Origin: Molanna angustata | Taxonomy: Eukaryota > Arthropoda > Insecta > Trichoptera > Molannidae | Direction: 5' to 3' | Assembly: GCA_963576475.1 (NCBI GenBank) | Contig: OY754970.1 | Coordinates: 25,479,091-25,543,090, forward strand | DNA: 64,000 bases | Part shown: one piece after another, positions 1 through 11,300 of the stretch | Numbering within the stretch: position 1 is the first letter of the stretch | How the letters are laid out: every line of letters starts with the position of its first letter | Position numbers and translations under genes: made by a program | The notes under the pieces: model-generated | Seen by the model: only the letters and a program-made list of their open reading frames with translations | Databases searched by the model: none | What the model was told of the DNA's origin: nothing

Positions 1-356
1 ATATTCATATCATTAAATGTCATGTTCAAGATATTACATAATATGTACATTGTGTATACATATAAATGTTAAAAAATATATATTACTTAACCAAACCCCT
101 GTTTTATATATCATCCCTTTATTTCACTAAGTTTAGGTCCAACTGTTTGATAGTAGGTAATCAACATGTGATGTTAGCATGAACACCAAAAAAATAAAAA
201 AGACTGATTTGCCATATATGGTATGTAAAGCAAAAAGATGTGAATCAGTTGAGAAGGATTTAATATATTATTTAGACAAACTGCAATGGGATCCCAGAAG
301 TTACTTTTTATTTTGACAGTTACTTTTTATTATGAGATTTTTCTTTAGTTCTTTCA
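1..356. other. AT-rich sequence without recognisable gene
   Basis: No open frame with recognisable protein similarity and no structured repeat were seen. It ends at the left target-site duplication of the LINE fragment that follows. Confidence 0.5.
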
Positions 357-372
357 TCTACATACAAAAGCT

Positions 373-938
373 GTTCTTCCCCCACCACCACCCGTTCTGC
401 TTATGGGGACTAAAAACGGCCCCTTGCAAAACTCTGAAAGAACACATAAGAACGTAAGAAGAGTCCGGAGAACTCTAAAACCTTGCAGACACTGCACTTA
501 GAATGCCAAAGAGAGCAGATTATAAGGGAGCAGTAGGTTCGTCATGCACTGAAAATGAAGATATTAGTTCACCGTATTTTTGATAAAAAGTCTTGAATGC
601 TCTTCGTGGCTACAAGGTCCGCATGTCCAATGGGGCCAAAGGAATTCCCTCGAACATCGTTGTAGAGTTCTCGTCGGAATGTTGACACGGAGAAGTTAGT
701 GCATTCCCATAGGATATGCTCAGAAGTCTGATCAGAGTTACCACAAAGCTGACATGAGGAGGAATCGGATAAGTAAAAACGAAAAAGGTAACTTTTGAAA
801 CTGCCGTGTCCAGTTAGGAATTGCGTTGTCCAATAATCAGGAATAATCCAAGATGATGAAATACGGGTCCTCACATCAGGAAGAAATAAGAATGTCAGTC
901 TGCCTACGGAAGAAGATGACCAGCGATTTTGCCAAGCG
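373..938 (-). mobile_element. 5'-truncated R1-like non-LTR retrotransposon (3' end of pol)
   Basis: A 126-codon minus-strand frame (569-949) reads like the C-terminal tail of an R1-clade LINE polyprotein. It has a WQNRW start, an FLPDVR motif, TTQFLTGHG and a CCHC-type zinc knuckle (CQLCG, then H and C in spacing CX2CX8HX4C). The insertion is bounded by a 16-bp direct repeat, TCTACATACAAAAGCT, at 357-372 and 939-954. That is a target-site duplication, so both ends of this copy are fixed. Only the last part of the element is present, as in ordinary 5' truncation during target-primed reverse transcription. The first codons of the open frame lie in the duplicated target. The clade assignment is from motif memory; the LINE identity is firm. 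Confidence 0.85.
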
Positions 939-1265
939 TCTACATACAAAAGCTAGCTAGCACAGACTCCACAATCCATTTTCAAGAAGTCTCCAAAACT
1001 GGATCATGCTGTTAGGAAAAATTCATAAATATTTTTTGGAGTTGTGGTACAAATAGTGCATTCCACATAACTCCTTTTGTGTTGGTAAGCTTGCATAGTT
1101 GACAATCTGGCAAATTTAGTTCTACAGAGTTGTTATCATTTTAAATATTTCGCAACTCTGTAAATTTCGGAGACCTTGCTTTTATAAATATATTTAAAAC
1201 TCATTTAACTGTTTTTGAGGGCATGTCTAAAAAAAACTCTTACTATTCTTTGTGACGAACACTAA

Positions 1266-1456
1266 GGCTGGGTTGTTTCAACAAAAGTATCAGTAAAAGT
1301 ATAGTTAAAATACTTTCATCTCATAAAATTGTTCAAAATTTTGTTGTTTGAAGGTATTAGATTTCAATGAAACAACCAAAAGTATTGCACAATTTTATGA
1401 AATCAAAGTATTTTAACTATACTATTACTGATACTTTTGTTCGAGAAACACAGCCT
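1266..1456. mobile_element. Fold-back MITE, Harbinger-like (TAA duplication)
   Basis: The two arms are inverted copies of about 70 bp: the left begins GGCTGGGTTGTTTCAACAAA and the right ends CGAGAAACACAGCC. About 50 bp of unrelated sequence separates them. The element is flanked on each side by TAA (1263-1265 and 1457-1459), the 3-bp duplication typical of PIF/Harbinger elements. It has no coding capacity. The superfamily rests only on the duplication size and TIR form. Confidence 0.7.
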
Positions 1457-4400
1457 AAGAAATAAAAGATTTTTTTAACTGAAAAGCACTATAGAAAAAA
1501 ATGGATTAAACAATATACTTCGAAGGTGTCGTTGATACGAGGGATTTGGTAAGTACTAAAAAAGACTGATATATTGTAGGGAGAAAAGTTTATTAAAAAA
1601 ATAACATATGATAGGTGGTAATAAATAACATTAATTAGACAGACTTTTACATTGGTACATCAGTATAATATAAAGTAATGGCATTAAGTCCAACATTAGA
1701 TTGAATTTTACTCAATATTACTCAAGGTAAGTAACGAGATATACTGAATTTGTGTAATTATATTTGACAAAACATAGTGGCACAAGAAGAATAATATTTA
1801 TAATAAATTTAATAAAAATTTATTTTTTCTTAAAACTATTGTATATATAGACCATTTATATATAGTACCGATTTTACAGCCACACATAGTTGAAACGTAG
1901 TAATTTTAATAGATAAAAAACAATTATATGAAGCAATAATTTAGAAATTTTATTATTTACAACAAAACAAAATATTTTTAAATATATGAGTTGTAATAAA
2001 TTTTTGAGGTAATAAAATACAAATTCTTTTTTTGATGTATTTTTGTAATTGCACTAAAATATTAATAATGAAATCAACCACCACCATTACTTAATTTCTC
2101 ATTGAAATTAATATTTTAACACCCATTCACAAAATAACACGACCCTTTCCATTTTATCAACACCCCCCTCATTCACCCCCCCCCTTCACAATTCTTAATT
2201 TGTAGATTTAGTCTAGTCAATGAGTAAACTCATGAACAATCTTGTAAAATTAAATGATGTGTAAATACAAACAACTTATTGTATTTCTATAAATTGTATG
2301 TGTATATTTAAGAATTGTTTTTGTCATTTCTCGCAAAACTTAGAATATATACATATATCAGAAAGTAACTTACAAAGTAGTAGGCAATTTGTGCTTCTTC
2401 AAAACATCAAGAAAATATTTAGATAGATAATTGAATATGCCCTAAATAAAAGTCTTTGTAAGCTATTGATAATTCAATCACTTTTAATGCCTTAACAAAC
2501 TGAATGTCGGTTGTCAGTTATCAGTTCTGAATTTCTTTGACTTTTTATTTTAGGCTTGGCAATGTTTGGATCTAAATTCAATTTGTCCCGCAAGATGTTA
2601 TTGATCTCATTAAGCTCATTTGATTGCATAGGTACTTATTTTTATATTTAAAACCAATCAGCAGCCAGGTATATATCAAGGCATTGTAGATTTATGCAAA
2701 TTTTGCCATTGCATTCCTCTACTTTTCAAGTTGACATTTTTTTTCATTCGTCAGCAATTGTAGTTCTACATTTGAAATAAAACTTACTAAAAAAATATAT
2801 CAATTAGCTCCATAAGGACCGTATTTATAAATCATTCTCAGTGCAAGCCAATATTACCGAAATGTATGGAAATTATCATGCTAAGCATTGAGAAAAATCT
2901 TAGTATGTTTTATATATTCGGGCCTAAGATAAGTATAGAAGTTGTAGAGGGTTAAAATTAACTAAAGGATGATATTGAAAATAATATGAGTTTAGAAAAA
3001 TGCCATCAAGACCATACATTGTTGGTAAAAATAGCATTAATTATGAGTTTGTAGAAGTGAGTCAGTACAAATCTATATGTATAAAAATATTGTATTTGAC
3101 AAGGCACAATATAATGACACATTTTTTAGCAAACACGACAATTGGCCATATTTTCCCCCACATTCAATATAAAATATATACCATTTAATGTGAATAGTAC
3201 AGAATGGTTTAAACAATAAATAAAAATTGGAAAAAATACTAACAGTGGCAATTTAAAAAAATATACATAATTTAAATTATTTGATGCTGTTTGCAAAAAT
3301 CATAAAATTTAGTTGAGATCGAGGTTTTAATTCAAAATTATAATATTAATAATCTGGAAAAAATAAAAATTTTGTGACGTAAGTTCTTATATTTAATAAT
3401 AATTTCAAAATAAATGGAATTGGATGCAGAAATATGTGATCTAGATTAGATGACCACCCACAATTATATAAAAATTAAAATACATTTTATTATATTTAAC
3501 ATGTAATAGTTAATACACCTCTAAAACAATAAATGCTTTTGTAAATTAATCTATAAGTAATCTTAAATTAATATAATATTTAAATTTGTATCAAAAAATT
3601 AAGAAAATGATATAGTTAGTGGCAAAATTCTTGAGTATGTCACATGGGATGCGCAAAACGCAAATTTTTGTTTTTTTGCTTGGTTGATATATGCGCAAAC
3701 CGCTCCACTCAACGACTTAAAATGCCCAAGTTATTTTCCAGAAACAATAATTAACATTATATTTAATTAAGATTCAAAGCAATATAAAACAAATTACATA
3801 AGATAGTGTAGAGATAAATTTCAAATGTTTTTTTTTGTATGTGCGAGTGAGATAAAATTTTAACACTTTTTTAATTATTTTATCTCAACTCAACACTATT
3901 ACAAGTAGGAAATAAAATGAGTATTTTTATATCCAAATACATGTTGTCATGTGATTGTTAAAACTGACTTCAAACTAACAACAAAATTTGATGAGATTAA
4001 ATTTAATATCTAAAGAAAAGAAATTTAAAAGTAAAGTTCACTACTAAATATTATATTCGTGTAATGAAAAATTGGTATGATTTTTTTTATTGGCATGGAT
4101 TACATTTTGTAAGTATATTTTCATAATAACCAAAAAATTACAAAATTCAATTCAATGTATAGTTTTTTTTTTTACCAAGAGTGTGCAAGAACAAACACTG
4201 AGAATACAAATTGAGATTCTGTTTTTTTTATTATTTATAATAATTATCAAAAAAGCCAATTGGTTAGTGACAATAATTTATAGTTACCGTTGTAATATGG
4301 TAGTTATTCATGTACAAAAACACTTTACTTCAATTCTTGATACGAAATCTAGTTTTAATTTCCATTTTCAATTCTTTCCTTGCACAACATAATACATATA

Positions 4401-4637
4401 ATATGTATGAAAAAGCTTAATAAAATAACAAATAATCTTGGCATATTGGTTTGTAAATATATAGAATACAAATTTAAAAAAAGGATGACACAAATCGCAT
4501 ATTTCAAATAAAATTAGTTAAATGTATAAATGATTGTTGGAATATGGTCGTTCAAAAGGAATAGTTAAGTTTATGCACTTTATGTATCTATGACACTTTC
4601 TTTTACAGTATGTTGAAGAACTTAAGAAGAAATGAAT

Positions 4638-4682
4638 TTATAATTGAATTGAATTGAAATCATCATTTCAATTCAATTATAA
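4638..4682. repeat. A/T hairpin
   Basis: An 18-bp arm ATTTCAATTCAATTATAA pairs with an upstream arm carrying one extra TGAAT unit, around a CATC loop. No sign that it is a terminator; probably a small palindromic repeat. Confidence 0.5.
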
Positions 4683-5126
4683 AATAAGTTCATATTTATA
4701 TAGAAGATATAAAAAAAATACAGAATATACGGGACTGGTTGACAAAACATAGATGGGACAATCTCATGGGGAGTTGCTAAGATGTCAATAAAAATAAAAC
4801 AAGCCTTTTTTTAATATATAATATATACAAAAATGTTTCCATCGCCACACATTGGAGTGGAAAAATTTGAGTTCCGGACTCGTTTAGTATGTGTATAAAT
4901 ACAAATTTTGCTTAGTATTTTTAGAGTCAGGGTTTGTCTGTCGAACTGGGGACTGTCCTGCATAAATAGGGACATCTGACAACCTTGATATGGACAAATA
5001 TTGGACTGAAAAATAGTGTACAAAAAAGCGATTATTTGGTGTCATTAACTTCATTATATGACAATTATTAATTTGTGATCTATAAAAATTGTACATCAAA
5101 TATTTAAATGTATTAACTGAAATTAC

Positions 5127-5132
5127 TTTATT
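5127..5132 (-). promoter_or_regulatory. candidate annexin poly(A) signal
   Basis: TTTATT on the plus strand reads AATAAA on the minus strand, about 175 nt after the annexin stop codon. Such hexamers are frequent in AT-rich DNA, so the assignment is by position only. Confidence 0.35.
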
Positions 5133-5306
5133 TTAATGGACAATTTTCTCATTTGTCTTTTGTAACAATCAACATTTATAAATCTCAAATACAATAGCAA
5201 GTACATATAAAATTAGATTTTCAGAAATGTTCATATAATTATTAATGTGAACATTTACACAGGTGGTTTTTTTTAATTTTCCGTGTTGAGACACCAAAAA
5301 TATACT

Positions 5307-5363
5307 TTAATAACATCCAATTAATGCAAGAAGGCACTTCTTGTAGTGCCCTGAAGTGTCACC
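5307..5363 (-). CDS. AnxB11: annexin exon 9 (last coding exon)
   Basis: Nineteen codons including TAA encode the end of repeat 4, [18 protein letters not shown]. The acceptor TTTGCAG lies just upstream in the transcript. Typical annexins have GDTSGDY here, so the H is a variation. It is too short for ordinary ORF finding; it was located by the annexin end motif and phase 0. Confidence 0.92.
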   Translation of the reverse strand, partial: GDTSGHYKKCLLALIGCY

Positions 5364-8300
5364 CTGCAAAGAAAAATTAATTAATAATTTATTTTAAATT
5401 TGCACCCACTGAAGTAATGAATAAAAACACATAATTGTCCGTAGCAAGTACTTTCAGCACAAATTGAACAATTAAAAAAGTGTATAAAAATAATTGAATT
5501 ATTATAGTGTCGATTTATGATTTAGGATAATTACAAGGGTCAAAATACTTTATAAATGACAAACTGCTTCTATAATATTCACAATCTGCGTATAGAGATT
5601 GAAATAATGGTCTTATCGTGAAACTCTTGGATAGAAACACTAAAAATGTTAAATTTTGTTTTCTCTTGAACTTCCACATGGCACAGATCAACTGAACTAC
5701 AATAATAAATTAAACTTCTTACACTTAGTTTTCCTTAAACAGTGGGTTGAATGAGTTTATATTTTATGAACTAAGTATTCTCCCAGTGCTTACTTAAGGA
5801 ATGGAAACATCAGTCCTAACAAAACGACTAATGCACAATCTGTTAGTGACACAGAGAGCTAAAGTTGCTGGGTATTTCAATAAGGGACAGAATTCAGAAT
5901 GTCATGATAAGAGAAAGAACCAAAGTAACCGATGTAGCGGAAAGGGTCGCTGGTCTTAAGCGGAGCTGGGCTGGGCATATTGCCAGATGCCAGGATTCAC
6001 GATGGACCAAAAAGGTCGTAGAATGGCGACCGAGAACAAGCCGAAGAGGTGTTGGCAGACCCCAGGCCAGGTGGTCTGATGACATCAAGAAATGTGCCGA
6101 AGGGAGATGGATGCAGTGTGCTCAAGACAGGGAGTTGTGGAGTATAAATATTTAGATGAAATAAATGATTACCTCAATCCAACTTTGCAGAGATTTTCCA
6201 TATTTGGCCTCAAATGCTTCCTTGATGTCTTCCATATCTACCTCACACCGAGTAACAATGATCCTTATTAGCTGTCGGTCAGTAGTACCTAAACCAGCCA
6301 TTGACTTGTGAAGGCGTTTCGCAAAGAAACTGGCTTTGCTTTGAACACATCTCACTAAAAAAAAACATTTTATTTAATATTATTAGGTGATCCAATGGAA
6401 TGCAGAATCTCAGTGGGCGACGAGCTTATTGAACAGGAGTCCCAGTTCAAATATTTAGGTTGTGACCTACTCAGCACTCATGACCTCCCCAAAGAAGTAA
6501 GGCCTCAGGTAGATGCGAGTGCGAGATGTCATATGGAGGAACAAAGACATGCGAACCAGCAGCAAGGTACGCATCTATAAGACCTGTGTGCGACCTATCC
6601 TCACATATGGCATAGAGGCAAGAGCAGACACTGTCAAAGCATGCTGAGGACTGCAGAAATGAGAACTCTACGTGCCATTGCTGGAAGGACCTTGCGTGAC
6701 CGTATCAGAAACACGGCAATCCGTGAAGTATGTGAGATCCAAGATGTGGTCAGATGGGGGAGACAGCGTCGATGATACTGGTACCAGCATGTGCAGAGGA
6801 TGAACCAAAAGAGAATTCCACACATAGCTCTGCACCAGGTACCAGATGGACAGCGTCAACCAGGAAAACCCCCGAAACAATGGAGAGATAGGACCATCCT
6901 GTACCAACAAACCCTCGGTCTACACCAAGATGAAGAAGAAGGTGAATACTCGAGTTGATTGTTTTCCGAAAATGGAGTTATAAAAAATGTCCAATGATAA
7001 TAATTATCAAATAAGATGAATCAGCTCAATAAAAGATTTATACTAACTAGGGGCTTCGCCCCTGGCCGCAGTAGCCCAACCCCCAGGTAAGCCGAGTTGC
7101 GAAATACAATTATTTTTTTAAAATAGCAGAATAGACAAACGTAATAGAATAACCCGGGACTTATAATAAATGACATTGCACGCACCAAATCAAATTGGTA
7201 ACATAAACTAGTGGAATCCGGGTGGCCAAGTGTTGGGGGTTATAATTATGATGTTTCAGACTCAGAAAGTAAATTTTAAATTAAAAAATAATAACTATGA
7301 AGCAAAGAAACTGTAGAATTGAGTAGTCGTATGTATGATACGCAGTCTATTAATAATATCAATAATTGGGAAGTCCGATGACTGGAATATCCTAATGGAT
7401 ACGAGAACAGAGAGAACCTTCCAAAGGAGATCTGCATCTCGTATCTTAGGCCTGACTTGACAATTTACTCTCTTTCATTGAAAAGAGTTATTTATGTGGA
7501 ACTGACTGTTCCATGGGACACAAATATTCCAAAAGACCACCAATACAAACTAAACAAGTACAAGGAACTGGTAGATAGAACAGTTCAAAATGGCTTTAGC
7601 ACAAGTATATATGCTGTAGAGGTGGGGGCGAGAGGCCGCATACATGGTCGCAAGCCCATGTGGCTCACCTGTTCTGGTTGGTGCTCGGGTCGCCTGTGCT
7701 CGTGGGCCTGGATTCATGAATCCAGTGAAACCATGATTGCCTTTCTGTTTGGAACTTATACAGTGGGGGCTCAAAAAATTAGAGCCACCCATAATTTATC
7801 ACAAAAATTGTGTTTCAGGTTCATTATCAGTATTAAAAACTTTAGATATGCTATTTATTGTTGTTTCAGTTTATCACGCCATTCCTTGTGAATATTTTTT
7901 TAGAATAACAACACTGTTTTACTGTTTGTTATGAAGTTAGCTGGGTTACAATGAGAAATGTCACAGTTTTACACCACGTGTGATATTGAACAATAGCAAT
8001 TTATTCTGAAGTTTTATGGTTTATAATTTTTATTTTACAAGAATATTCGTACTTCTTTCTTTTTTTATATGCAAGTAAGTTTTTATTTTACAAGAATATT
8101 CGTACTTCTTTCTTTTTTTATATGCAAGTAAGTTATTTTTACCATATTCCATTATTTATTTCATTTATCAAGGCTTTTTTATATACTTTTTTTACACTTT
8201 TTGATAACCTCGTTTTTTTCAAGTTTTTCAAAAATGGGCAGACAGCAGGACATCTCTTCATCCAAACTTGGTCAGATCCAAGGCTTCATATTGAGTGGAA

Positions 8301-11300
8301 ACCATTCAAATAGACAGATTGCCAAGTCTCTTAAGGTTTCCAGAGCAACTGTTGATAGAATTAAGAGAAAAATGGACAATAATGAGCCCATACAATCAGT
8401 TAAGAGGAAAAATTGTGGGCGAAAGCGTATTACAACACCACGAACTGAAAGAAAAATAAGGGATATTGTTCTTGAAAATAGAAGAAAGTCAAGAAAAACG
8501 CTTAAAGAAATAATAAATGAAGAAGAAATTGCAATATCTCTAGGTACGCTTCGCAGAAGACTGGCAGAACAGGGATTCAAAGCTTGTAGACCAGCAAGAA
8601 AACCGAGACTTACGCAAGCAATGAGGGAAAAACGTCTCCAATGGGCCAAAGATCATCGCCATTTTACTATTGAGGATTGTAAAAATGTAAGTTGATGATG
8701 TAGTCATCATACCATTACAATTTAAAAGGATAAAGGCTCATTTTTCAGTAAATTAGAATGTTTTACCAACTCTATGTGAATATTTTCTCTATTTCTAGGT
8801 TTGTTTCTCCGATGAGTCCTGTATTGAAATTTTGATGGATAAATCAAATTTTGTACGACGAAGAGAGGGTGAAAAATTTAAGGAAGAATGTCTCGTGCAA
8901 AGGGTGAAGCACCCATTAAAGATTATGGTCTGGTCTGTCATCAGTGGTCAGGGTACTGGAAGACTGTACATTGTTAAAAATACCATGCGTCAGGACCAAT
9001 ACATTGATGTCCTCAAAGATAAACTGATTCCTCAGGCAATGGAATGGTTTCCAAATGGAAAATTTATATTCCAACATGACTCTGCACCATGCCATAAGGC
9101 AAAAAGAGTCACATTGTTTTTACAGGCACAAAAAATAGATGTCCTACCCTGGCCAGGAAACTCTCCAGACCTAAATCCCATTGAAAATTTATGGGAACTA
9201 CTAAAACGAGGGATTTCCATATTGGTCACAAATAAAAGGGATTTGATAGAGAGATTAATAAATATTTGGCATCATAATGATAATTTAAAAAAACAGTGTG
9301 AAATTTAATAAACAGCATGCCTAGAAGAGTAGAAGCAGTGATTGCTGCAAAAGGTGGACATACAAAATATTGACACGCATTTGGTTTTCATATGTTTTTT
9401 TTCAATTCTAATAAATAAATTCCTTTTTTATATACATTTTTCAATTCTATATACCCATATTTTTAAAATACAATTGATATATAATGGTCCGTAAAAATGA
9501 AATTAGAGAATTATACCAAAAAAGTCTAAAAATAGTAAAAATGTTGGGTGGCTCTAATTTTTTGAGCCCCCACTGTAATATTTTTGATATAAAGAAGTGT
9601 TATAGAACTCATCAAAATAAATTAATAAAAGGGTGACATTGAACTTTATCTTGTCAACAACTAAAAATAGAATGCCACCTATAATAAAATATACATATTT
9701 TTTTAATAAATCACAATTGAATATATCAGGGGTGGCGAACCTAGGGCACGCGTGCCGAGGTGGCACGTTTGATAATTTGGATGGCATGCGAAGGATTTCT
9801 AAGTTAAATTTTTTTTTTTAATTTTTAAGTTTAAAATATTAAATTTTTATTAAATAATCCGTAAATTATTAATTACAGAATTGATCAGTTTTATCATCAG
9901 CAACAACAACAAAAAGAATCGATATTTGCAATGCAGTTGTAAAAGCACTCACTGAAAGAGAAATAGATCTTTCCAAAGTTGTATCAGTAACGACAGAAGG
10001 TGCTCGCCGTATGACTGGAGAGGAAAATGGTTTTATCAGTTTATTTACTGAACGTATTGGACATTCCGTTCTGGGCTTTCATTGCATTATACACCAGCAA
10101 GTTTTATGCTCAAAGCACGGATTTCAGTCACTGGAAGATGTTATGATTCTTGTAACAAAATTGGTCAATTTAATATCTGCACGCGGATTAAACAAAAGAA
10201 AATTTTTAGAATCATTAAATGAGGTAAACTCAGTATATAAAGGTTTACTTATGTACAGCAATGTGCGATGGTTAAGTCGTGGAAAAGTTCTTCAAAGATT
10301 TGTCGAGTGTTTGGATGAATCTCATTGAAAAATATAACGAGTTACTAGACGTCGAATGGCTTTCAAAATCAATGTTTTTTACTGATTTGTGCTTACATTT
10401 AAATAAATTAAATATTAAACTGCAAGGTGTTAGCAAAACAATTATTGTTATGTTTGATTTCATTTCAAGCAAAATTCATTTCAAGCAAAATTAAAATTTT
10501 TCGATCTAACACCTTCAAATATTTCCCAAATACAGAAAAAAAATTGCAGAAGAAAAGCCAGATCAAATTAACAAAATAATTTTCTGTAGTTATTCAATCA
10601 ATAATCAACGAGTTTTTTCCAAGATTTAAACAATTCAGGACGTTTGAAAAGACTTCAAAATTTATTTTATATCAAGACACACTATCAGCAGATGACTTCA
10701 ATTTGGAGATTTTCGAATGGTTAAATCTAGAAGACATTGAAATGCAATTTATCGAATTCCAATCGAGTTCGATATGGAAACAAAAATTTGTTGATTTGAT
10801 AAATGATTTGGAAATAATTGAAAGTGATAGATTAACGAACATAATTAATAAAAATGCAGAAGAAGAAATAATGAGAACTTGGAACGCCATTACAGAAGTC
10901 TTTAGCGATTTAAAAAAACTAGCGAGAGCAATATTATCAATTTTCTCATCTACATTATGCTTGTGAGTAATTATTTTCAGAAATGAATTTCATAATATGT
11001 AATATACAAGTACGATATCGTCTGCAAAACGGAGATGAGTCAAGCATGTACCATCGATTTTTATTCCTCGATTTTCCCAATTTAGTGTTTTAAATATATT
11101 TTCTAAGACCAGAGTTTTGCAGACGATATCGTACTTCTTAGCAACGACCTGGAAGAACTGACTGTTATGATTAAAGATCTCCATGACGCTTCCCTGAGAT
11201 TTGGGCTAGAAATGAACCACAGCAAAACCAAAATCATGAGTCCGTCCAACAGAAATATAAAAATTGATGACAAAATAATTGAAACTGTTGAAGAATACAT

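Larger units (their letters stand above)
955..5306. other. AT-rich intergenic stretch downstream of annexin
   Basis: No supported gene. It holds a fold-back MITE (1266-1456), a C-rich tract (about 2160-2190), an A/T hairpin (4638-4682) and the probable annexin 3' UTR at its right end. Open frames here (3000-3188, 4090-4392, 4811-5099) are low-complexity AT translations without recognisable domains. Confidence 0.5.
7761..9575 (+). mobile_element. Tc1-type DNA transposon
   Basis: The 1815-bp element begins CAGTGGGGGCTC and ends with its exact inverse. The inverted ends are 30 bp (7761-7790 and 9546-9575) without mismatch, flanked by TA at 7759-7760 and 9576-9577, as for Tc1/mariner. It holds one transposase gene on the plus strand and a 53-bp tandem duplication in the leader (about 8028-8135). 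The ends suggest a fairly young insertion, though the transposase has a C-terminal frameshift. Confidence 0.95.

Noticed and set aside
10011..10966. A domesticated hAT-derived host gene
   Set aside because: The frames are interrupted, the element still has both ends and its duplication, and no exon structure supports recruitment.
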